A DNA stretch of 10,376 bases from Streptomyces sp. NRRL WC-3549. Lineage in GTDB: Bacteria > Actinomycetota > Actinomycetes > Streptomycetales > Streptomycetaceae. Positions 6,429 to 10,376 of this stretch are shown here, one piece after another (positions within the stretch are counted from its first letter, which is position 1; every line of letters starts with the position of its first letter). Location of the stretch: the NCBI RefSeq assembly GCF_000721935.1, contig NZ_KL585408.1, forward strand, positions 52,254-62,629, written 5' to 3'. The notes under the pieces are model-generated. The model made no database searches. It was not told where the DNA came from and saw only the letters and a program-made list of their open reading frames with translations. The translations under genes and the position numbers were made by a program.

Positions 6429-6498
6429 CCCCTTCGTGCATGATCGGTCCGGCCCCTCGACCTCCATGGCGGGGAGGCGTCACTGACCACCGAAGGGG
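6429..6498 (+). promoter_or_regulatory. Inverted repeat enclosing the permease ribosome binding site
   Basis: CCCCTTCG (6429-6436) is the exact reverse complement of CGAAGGGG (6491-6498), which contains the apparent Shine-Dalgarno of the next gene. A smaller inner pair, CCTCC (6461-6465) and GGAGG (6473-6477), could fold within the loop. A competing pair GGTCA (6424-6428) and TGACC (6484-6488) cannot form in a nested way with the outer stem. Formation of the long stem would hide the ribosome site. Confidence 0.4.
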
Positions 6499-6504
6499 AT
6501 GGCC

Positions 6505-7272
6505 TTGTCCATCTGGGAAATGCTCGCCGTGTTCGCGGCGGGACTCGGCGCCGGCACGATCAACACCATCGTCGGTTCCGGCACGCTGATCACCTTCCCC
6601 GTGCTCCTCGCGACCGGCCTCCCGCCGGTCACCGCGACCGTCTCCAACGCACTCGGCCTGATCCCCGGATCGATCAGCGGGGCCATCGGCTACCGCAAGG
6701 AGCTCGCGGGCCAGCGCCGGCGCATCCTCAAGCTGGGCGTCGGCGCGCTGATCGGCGGACTCACCGGCGCCACCCTGCTGCTGTCCCTGCCCTCCACGGC
6801 GTTCGAGACGATCGTCCCCGTCCTGGTGGCCCTCGCCCTGGTCCTGGTCATCCTCCAGCCGAGGATCAGCAAGGCGGTCCAGCGCCGCCGTGAACAGACC
6901 GGGACCACCGCCCGCCCCGACGGCGGCCCGCTGCTGTTCACCGGACTCATGCTCGCCAGCGTCTACGGCGGCTACTTCACCGCCGCCCAGGGGATCATCT
7001 ACCTCTCCCTCATGGGCATGCTGCTCGACGACACGATGCAGCGCCTCAACGCGGTCAAGAACGTCCTCGCGGCCGTCGTCAACAGCATCGCCGCGCTCTT
7101 CTTCCTCTTCGTCGCGGACTTCGACTGGACGGCCGTCGTCCTCATCGCGGTGGGCTCGTCGATCGGCGGCCAGATAGGCGCCAAGGTCGGCCGCCGTCTC
7201 AGCCCCCGGCTGCTGCGCGGGCTCATCGTCGTGGTCGGCACCGCGGCCATCGTCCAACTGCTGCTGCGCTGA
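6505..7272 (+). CDS. TauE/SafE (TSUP) family membrane permease
   Basis: This is a putative exporter or transporter of small organic or sulfur-containing anions, about 255 residues. It has 7-8 hydrophobic segments in two homologous halves. The first half starts with the family motif AGTINTIVGSGTLITFPVLLATGLPPVTATVSN, with GLIPGSISGAIGYRKEL following. The second half has ASVYGGYFTAAQGIIYLSLMG and RLNAVKNVLAAVVN, then GSSIGGQIGAKVGRRLSPRLLRG. A basic cytoplasmic loop (QRRREQ) separates the halves. The start is TTG 6505, because GAAGGGG (6492-6498) is six bases upstream. An ATG at 6499 touches that motif and would leave no spacer; using it adds only two residues. The substrate cannot be told. It follows the slipin gene by 84 bases and may be cotranscribed. 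Confidence 0.9.
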   Translation: MSIWEMLAVFAAGLGAGTINTIVGSGTLITFPVLLATGLPPVTATVSNALGLIPGSISGAIGYRKELAGQRRRILKLGVGALIGGLTGATLLLSLPSTAFETIVPVLVALALVLVILQPRISKAVQRRREQTGTTARPDGGPLLFTGLMLASVYGGYFTAAQGIIYLSLMGMLLDDTMQRLNAVKNVLAAVVNSIAALFFLFVADFDWTAVVLIAVGSSIGGQIGAKVGRRLSPRLLRGLIVVVGTAAIVQLLLR

Positions 7273-7279
7273 CGGGAAC

Positions 7280-7309
7280 CGGCCCGCCTCGCAGGCCGGG
7301 GGCGGGCCG
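7280..7309. terminator. Hairpin between converging permease and HNH genes
   Basis: CGGCCCGCC (7280-7288) and GGCGGGCCG (7301-7309) form a perfect 9-base stem with a 12-base loop. It starts eight bases after the permease stop and ends 26 bases before the end of the minus-strand HNH gene. There is no U-tract on either side. It is probably shared by both genes. Confidence 0.7.
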
Positions 7310-7335
7310 AACCACAGGTGCTGGGAAGCGATGGG

Positions 7336-7842
7336 TCAGGCGGCGGACCGGGCCAGCCACTCGGGCAGCGAGGTCGGGTCACCGGCTCCCAGCGCGAGCA
7401 GCATCGCGTCGGCCGGCGAGGGGACGAAAGGCTGCCGCAGCAACGGCATGCCCGCCTGCTCCGGAGTCCGGGCCGCCTTGCGGTGGTTGTCCTCGGCACA
7501 GGAGGCCACGGTGTTCAGCCAGGTGTCCTGGCCGCCCTGGGCGCGCGGCACCACGTGGTCGACGGTGCTCGCCCGCCGCCCGCAGTACGCGCACCGGTGC
7601 TGGTCCCGTATGAGCACACCCCTCCGGGACCAGGGGGCGTGTCTTCGGAACGGCACCCGTACGTACCGGCAGAGCCTGATGACCCGCGGCACCGGGATGT
7701 CGATGGCGGCACCCCGCATGCGGAGCCCGGGATGCGACTGCTCGACGACGGCCTTGTCCTGCAGGATCAGAACGACCGCGCGGTTCAGCGTCACCGTCGA
7801 CAGCGGCTCGAAGCTCGCGTTGAGTACCAGTGTGTCCCGCAT
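7336..7842 (-). CDS. HNH endonuclease-family protein
   Basis: This 168-residue protein has an N-terminal part, VLNASFEPLSTVTLNRAVVLILQDKAVV (about 6-33), typical of a widespread small HNH family. The HNH core follows at about 77-125: CAYC (84-87), DHVVPRAQGG (95-104) and C115AEDNHRK (115-122). His96, Asn110 and His120 are the likely metal or catalytic residues. The usual second CxxC pair is reduced: Cys115 is present but position 118 is Asp, so a zinc site would lack one ligand. The last third (RTPEQAGMPLLRQPFVPSPADAMLL) is also family-typical. The ATG at 7842 has a strong GGGAGGTG upstream on the minus strand. The longer frame back to 7968 would run through the upstream terminator and is rejected. 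The substrate is unknown. Confidence 0.88.
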   Translation of the reverse strand: MRDTLVLNASFEPLSTVTLNRAVVLILQDKAVVEQSHPGLRMRGAAIDIPVPRVIRLCRYVRVPFRRHAPWSRRGVLIRDQHRCAYCGRRASTVDHVVPRAQGGQDTWLNTVASCAEDNHRKAARTPEQAGMPLLRQPFVPSPADAMLLALGAGDPTSLPEWLARSAA

Positions 7843-7889
7843 CCCGCCCACCTCCCGTGTGCTGCCCGCCGGCCGGCAGGCCCGGATCA

Positions 7890-7918
7890 ACTCTGGCCGG
7901 GGGAGCCGCGAGGGACAA
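7890..7918 (-). promoter_or_regulatory. Candidate vegetative promoter for the HNH gene
   Basis: On the minus strand TTGTCC (7918-7913) and CAGAGT (7895-7890) are separated by 17 bases. They sit between the upstream gene's terminator and the HNH ribosome site, leaving a leader of about 40 bases. The -35 is good and the -10 is weak (only A2 and T6 match). Confidence 0.4.
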
Positions 7919-7924
7919 CGCAAT

Positions 7925-7967
7925 AAAAAGTGCCCTGCCTTGATCTCTCCAAGACCAGGGCAGGGCA
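7925..7967 (-). terminator. Intrinsic terminator with U-tract after the PEBP gene
   Basis: Arms TGCCCTGCC (7931-7939) and GGCAGGGCA (7959-7967) form a perfect 9-base stem, extended by two more pairs after one mismatch. On the minus strand the stem is followed by CTTTTTATTG, a true U-rich tail, which is uncommon in such GC-rich genomes. It begins 17 bases past the PEBP stop codon. Confidence 0.85.
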
Positions 7968-7983
7968 AACAGCGGGTGAACCG

Positions 7984-8517
7984 TCAGCTCGCGGGAGCGG
8001 CGTACTCACCGATCAACCGGGCGCGCCCCAGGGTGTGGAAGCGCAGGTTGAATCCGACCACCGCGGGCGAGGCGTCGCTGTCGGGGCCGAGCTTCTCACT
8101 GTCCACCGCGTACACGGTGAAGACGTAGCGGTGATTCTCTCCGGCCGGGGGAGCGGCACCCCCGAAGTCCTTCGAGCCGTAGTCGTTTCGGGCGTGGACG
8201 GCCCCCTGGGGGAGCCCCTCGAACGTTCCCGTGCCCGCACCGGCCGGGAGCTCGGTGACGGTGGCCGGGATGTCGAAGAGCACCCAGTGCCAGAACCCGC
8301 TGCCGGTGGGGGCGTCGGGGTCGAAGCAGGTGACGGCGAAGCTCTTCGTCTCCGGGGGGAAGCCGTCCCACCGCAGCTGCGGGGAAGTGTTCCCCGCAGC
8401 CTGCACCTGCGCGTCGGCGAGTACGGCGCCGGGTGCGAGATCATCGCTCACCACGGTGAACGAGGGCACCTCGGGATGGAAGTCGTGCGGCAGCGGCGCC
8501 TTCTTCTGCTGGGTCAC
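7984..8517 (-). CDS. YbhB/YbcL-family PEBP (Raf kinase inhibitor-like) protein
   Basis: This 177-residue cytoplasmic protein belongs to the phosphatidylethanolamine-binding superfamily. Key blocks are NTSPQLRWDGFPPETKSFAV (43-62), the anion/ligand-pocket motif DPDAPTGSGFWHWVLFDIP (66-84), ARNDYGSKDFGGAAPPAGENHRYVFTVYAVD (109-139) and the C-terminal LGRARLIGEY helix. Asp66, Asp68, His77 and the GENHRY histidine are conserved pocket residues. Length fits the family. No enzymatic role is established for bacterial members. GTG 8517 is chosen because GGAGAGG precedes it and the family homology starts there; the same frame runs upstream into repeat and terminator sequence. It lies 130 bases downstream of spo0M on the same strand, but a hairpin separates the two, so it probably has its own promoter. 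Confidence 0.93.
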   Translation of the reverse strand: MTQQKKAPLPHDFHPEVPSFTVVSDDLAPGAVLADAQVQAAGNTSPQLRWDGFPPETKSFAVTCFDPDAPTGSGFWHWVLFDIPATVTELPAGAGTGTFEGLPQGAVHARNDYGSKDFGGAAPPAGENHRYVFTVYAVDSEKLGPDSDASPAVVGFNLRFHTLGRARLIGEYAAPAS

Positions 8518-8590
8518 GTCAGCACCTCTCCTGGTCGGCTGTGGAACGGACGTCTCACCATCGACCCTAAGGGCCCCGGGGTCCGAAACG

Positions 8591-8615
8591 CTCCGCGACC
8601 TCGGGCGTCGCGGAG
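8591..8615 (-). terminator. Hairpin terminator after spo0M
   Basis: CTCCGCGAC (8591-8599) and GTCGCGGAG (8607-8615) form a perfect 9-base stem around a 7-base loop. On the minus strand it is followed by CGTTTCGG. It lies about 33 bases past the spo0M stop. The right arm is itself part of a tandem repeat, so alternative pairings are possible. Confidence 0.65.
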
Positions 8616-8649
8616 CCGTCGCGGAGCCGCGCGGAGCTATCGCGGAGTC
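8608..8649. repeat. Four tandem 11-base repeats overlapping the spo0M stop codon
   Basis: TCGCGGAGCCG occurs at 8608-8618 and 8619-8629, followed by diverged copies CGCGGAGCTA (8630-8639) and TCGCGGAGTC (8640-8649). The last copy overlaps the spo0M stop (8648-8650). The complementary CTCCGCGA at 8591-8598 can pair with several copies. Confidence 0.75.
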
Positions 8650-9430
8650 AGAGCCAGTTGCGCCGGCCGCCGACCTGCGAGAGCCACTGGTTGAGGTAGG
8701 CGGCCCAGTCGGTGCCCTGGTAGTCGTGCAGCCCGACCTTGAACGCGCGGTAGGAGTCGCTGCCCTCACTGAAGAGGCCCGGCTTCTTGTCCATCTCCAG
8801 GACGACGTCCATCTCGCGGTCGTCGGCGACGAAGGTCAGCTCGACCTGGTTCAGCCCGCGGTACTGCTGCGGCGGGAAGAACTCGATCTCCTGGTAGAAG
8901 GGCAGCCGCTGGCGCGTGCCGCGGATGTGGCCGCGCTCCATGTCCGCGCTGCGGAAGCCGAAGCCCAGCTGCCCGAAGGCGTCCAGGATGGCCTGCTGGG
9001 CCGGGAGCGGGTGCACGTCGACGGCGTCGAGGTCCCCGGAGTCCAGGGCACGGGCGATGTCCAGCTCCGTGGTCACCCCGATGTCCATGCCGCGCAGGTG
9101 CTGCCCGGCGAACATCGTGATCGGCGTCTCCCAGGGGATGTCCAGCCCGAACGGGACGACGTGCACGGCGCCGGCCTGGACCTGGAAGGCACCGCCGAGA
9201 CGCACCTTGGTGAACTCGATGTCCTGCTTGGTCTCGTGGTCGCCGCTCTCGACCTCGACCCGCGCCTGCAGTCCCACCGAGAGGCCCTGGATCTGCTGTT
9301 CCACGGCGCCGCCCTGGATGCGCACCTCGCCCTGGACGACACCGCCGGGGACGACGTTGAGTTCGGTGAGCTCGGTCTCGACCGAGGCACCGCCCGCACC
9401 CATGCTCGCGAGCAGCCGCTTGAAGCCCAT
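8648..9430 (-). CDS. spo0M: Sporulation-control protein Spo0M
   Basis: This 260-residue protein has an arrestin-like beta-sandwich N-terminal half. Family signatures are MGFKRLLASMGAGGASVET at the start, LNVVPGGVVQGEVRIQGG, the FGLDIPWETPITMFAGQ block (about 94-110) and GFGFRSADMERGHIRG. Residues in the C-terminal part, LPFYQEIEFFPPQQYRGLNQVELTF and EMDKKPGLF, are also typical. It is a soluble cytoplasmic protein. In Bacillus, Spo0M affects sporulation and cell-envelope physiology; its molecular partners in streptomycetes are not evident from the sequence. The start at 9430 is fixed by a strong AGGAGG about six bases upstream. It is divergent from the DNA glycosylase gene (86-base gap) and followed by a hairpin and tandem repeats. 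Confidence 0.94.
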   Translation of the reverse strand: MGFKRLLASMGAGGASVETELTELNVVPGGVVQGEVRIQGGAVEQQIQGLSVGLQARVEVESGDHETKQDIEFTKVRLGGAFQVQAGAVHVVPFGLDIPWETPITMFAGQHLRGMDIGVTTELDIARALDSGDLDAVDVHPLPAQQAILDAFGQLGFGFRSADMERGHIRGTRQRLPFYQEIEFFPPQQYRGLNQVELTFVADDREMDVVLEMDKKPGLFSEGSDSYRAFKVGLHDYQGTDWAAYLNQWLSQVGGRRNWL

Positions 9431-9474
9431 GTTTTCCTCCTAGGTTCTGACCCCTACATACGCGCGACGACCGT

Positions 9475-9498
9475 AGACGGTTCCGCCGCCGCCGTTCC
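9475..9498 (-). promoter_or_regulatory. Candidate ECF-sigma promoter for spo0M
   Basis: On the minus strand GGAAC (9498-9494) is followed by 15 bases and GTCT (9478-9475), resembling extracytoplasmic-function sigma promoters (GGAAC, 15-17 bases, GTC). A second GGAAC lies at 9484-9480. It is about 45 bases ahead of the spo0M ATG. In Bacillus, spo0M is reported to be under stress sigma factors, which fits, but the match here is short. Confidence 0.35.
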
Positions 9499-9502
9499 CC
9501 AG

Positions 9503-9516
9503 TACCCTCGGACGGC
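9503..9516 (+). promoter_or_regulatory. Candidate -10 box for a leaderless glycosylase transcript
   Basis: TACCCT (9503-9508) sits eight bases before the ATG at 9517, and no Shine-Dalgarno sequence is seen. The -35 region is poor (TTCCGC around 9481). Confidence 0.3.
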
Positions 9517-10161
9517 ATGGAAAAGTGCTTGGACCGAACACCGCTCACACGCGACTTCTTCGACCGATCCGTCCTGGACGTGGCGCCCGACCTGCTGGGC
9601 CGCGTCCTGGTGCGCACCTCCGAGGAGGGCCCCATCGAGCTGCGCCTGACCGAGGTCGAGGCGTACGCGGGTGAGGTCGACCCCGGGTCCCACGCGTTCC
9701 GTGGGCGCACTCCCCGCAACAGCGTGATGTTCGGCCCGCCGGGCCACTCGTACGTCTACTTCACGTACGGGATGTGGCACTGCCTGAATCTGGTGTGCGG
9801 GCCCGAGGGCACGGCGAGCGGGATTCTGCTGAGGGCGGGGGAGATCAGGGTGGGCGCCGAGGCCGCCCGTAAACGTCGGTTCTCGGCCCGGCACGACAGG
9901 GAACTGGCCAAAGGCCCAGCGCGTCTGGCCACGGCCCTCGATGTCGACCGCGCACTGAACGGAGTCGATGTCGTCGCCGGCCCGCTGGGCCCGCTGTCCG
10001 TCCTGCACGGCACTCCTCCCACGCCTGACCAGGTGCGCAGCGGCCCCCGTACGGGAGTGGGCGGGGACGGGGCCCACCAGCCGTGGCGCTTCTGGATCGA
10101 GGGCGACCCGACGGTCAGCCCCTACCGGGCGCATGTACCGCGCCGCCGACGCACGTCTTGA
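9517..10161 (+). CDS. mpg: 3-methyladenine DNA glycosylase (AAG/MPG family)
   Basis: This 214-residue base-excision repair enzyme removes alkylated purines from DNA. The AAG-family fold is recognised from [22 protein letters not shown] (12-33), [19 protein letters not shown] (45-63), [27 protein letters not shown] (65-91) and the ILLRAGE block. Compared with the human enzyme, Glu48 matches the catalytic Glu125, Tyr50 matches Tyr127, His59 matches His136 and Tyr84 matches the base-displacing Tyr162; all are intact. The Lys-Gly-Pro-Ala-Arg-Leu motif (KGPARL, about 131-136) is also present. Length is normal for bacterial members. The ATG at 9517 lacks a Shine-Dalgarno sequence but has a -10-like box eight bases upstream. 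It is divergent from spo0M. Confidence 0.96.
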   Translation: MEKCLDRTPLTRDFFDRSVLDVAPDLLGRVLVRTSEEGPIELRLTEVEAYAGEVDPGSHAFRGRTPRNSVMFGPPGHSYVYFTYGMWHCLNLVCGPEGTASGILLRAGEIRVGAEAARKRRFSARHDRELAKGPARLATALDVDRALNGVDVVAGPLGPLSVLHGTPPTPDQVRSGPRTGVGGDGAHQPWRFWIEGDPTVSPYRAHVPRRRRTS

Positions 10162-10376
10162 CCAACTTGACTCGCGTCTGCTGCTTCCCTAATGTAGTCC
10201 GAGCCGCTTGAACGGATGCAGTTTTCGGTGAGGTCCAGCAGGACCGGGCCGGAGTGCCGTGAGAGGGCAACCCACTACCTACGATTCACCCCTGGCGGGT
10301 GTGATTCCGGCATGCCGGAATTCATCACCACGGCTCGATTATGAGTCGCCGAGGAAATCGGTTAACGTAGTGACCA
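10162..10376 (+). promoter_or_regulatory. Non-coding right-end region with palindrome
   Basis: No convincing gene is present. After the promoter come a hairpin GGTCC (10232-10236) / GGACC (10241-10245) with loop AGCA, then an 18-base perfect palindrome ATTCCGGCATGCCGGAAT (10304-10321). Further right, the AT-richer stretch at 10351-10370 contains TAACGT (10363-10368), a possible second -10 box with no clear -35. The arrangement of strong promoters and hairpins without a reading frame resembles the leader of an rRNA or other stable RNA operon, but no rRNA sequence is inside the window. Confidence 0.5.
10167..10195 (+). promoter_or_regulatory. Strong vegetative-type promoter
   Basis: TTGACT (10167-10172), a 17-base spacer and TAATGT (10190-10195) match the main-sigma consensus better than any other site in the window. 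It would start a transcript near 10201-10203, just after the glycosylase gene. No good gene start follows before the edge, so the product may be a long leader or a stable RNA operon. Confidence 0.75.

Noticed and set aside
5338..7257. A 639-codon open frame on the minus strand
   Set aside because: It lies opposite clearly recognisable slipin and permease genes, and its Asp/Arg/Gly-rich translation is the usual shadow of GC-biased codons.
7843..7968. Longer HNH protein starting at 7968
   Set aside because: It would be encoded across the PEBP gene's terminator and the candidate HNH promoter; the internal ATG has a strong GGGAGGTG.
8518..8769. Longer PEBP protein starting at 8769
   Set aside because: The extension runs back into the spo0M 3' end and the tandem repeats, and is low-complexity Arg/Ser/Thr.
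10216..10344. A 42-codon reading frame starting MQFSV after the right-end promoter
   Set aside because: No Shine-Dalgarno sequence, and it runs through the hairpin and the 18-base palindrome. It may be chance, though it would follow the promoter closely, so it is worth keeping in mind if peptide evidence appears.

Overview
The window looks like chromosomal DNA of a Streptomyces or a close relative. Coding DNA is very GC-rich with G/C in third positions, GTG and TTG starts are used, and several genes appear leaderless. Its set of conserved genes (Spo0M, secreted SLT protein, GAF/NarL two-component pair, NfeD with slipin) is ordinary core-chromosome content. I see no prophage, insertion sequence, CRISPR array, tRNA or biosynthetic cluster.

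Layout, left to right. The last 11 codons of a plus-strand gene are followed by a perfect hairpin terminator. Next comes a secreted SLT-domain lytic transglycosylase (minus), then a 480-base divergent regulatory gap. A plus-strand sensor kinase/response regulator operon follows, its stop and start codons overlapping by 8 bases. An uncharacterised minus-strand gene converges on it. A plus-strand run then carries a stand-alone ABC ATPase, an NfeD-type membrane protein, a slipin/SPFH protein and a TauE/SafE-family permease. A hairpin separates these from three minus-strand genes: an HNH nuclease, a PEBP (YbhB/YbcL) protein and Spo0M. A divergent plus-strand gene encodes a 3-methyladenine DNA glycosylase. 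The window ends in a non-coding stretch with a textbook vegetative promoter (TTGACT, 17 bases, TAATGT) and an 18-base perfect palindrome, perhaps the leader of a stable RNA operon or of a gene beyond the edge.

How the genes relate. NfeD and slipin are a classical pair, probably acting on membrane organisation or quality. The kinase and regulator form one signalling unit. The others look like independent housekeeping genes, several with their own promoters and terminators.

The most important observation is technical. A 32-base perfect palindrome made of two head-to-head Tn5 mosaic ends (the Nextera sequencing adapter) sits inside the kinase gene, with no 9-base target duplication. It replaces the part of the ATPase domain that should carry the DxGxG nucleotide-binding box. 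It stays in frame, so gene callers will report an intact-looking 359-residue protein, but that stretch is a library or assembly artefact. I did not find a convincing new biological system. The best biological leads are regulatory: a possible RBS-sequestering stem before the permease, repeat clusters in three gaps, and the promoter/palindrome region at the right end.
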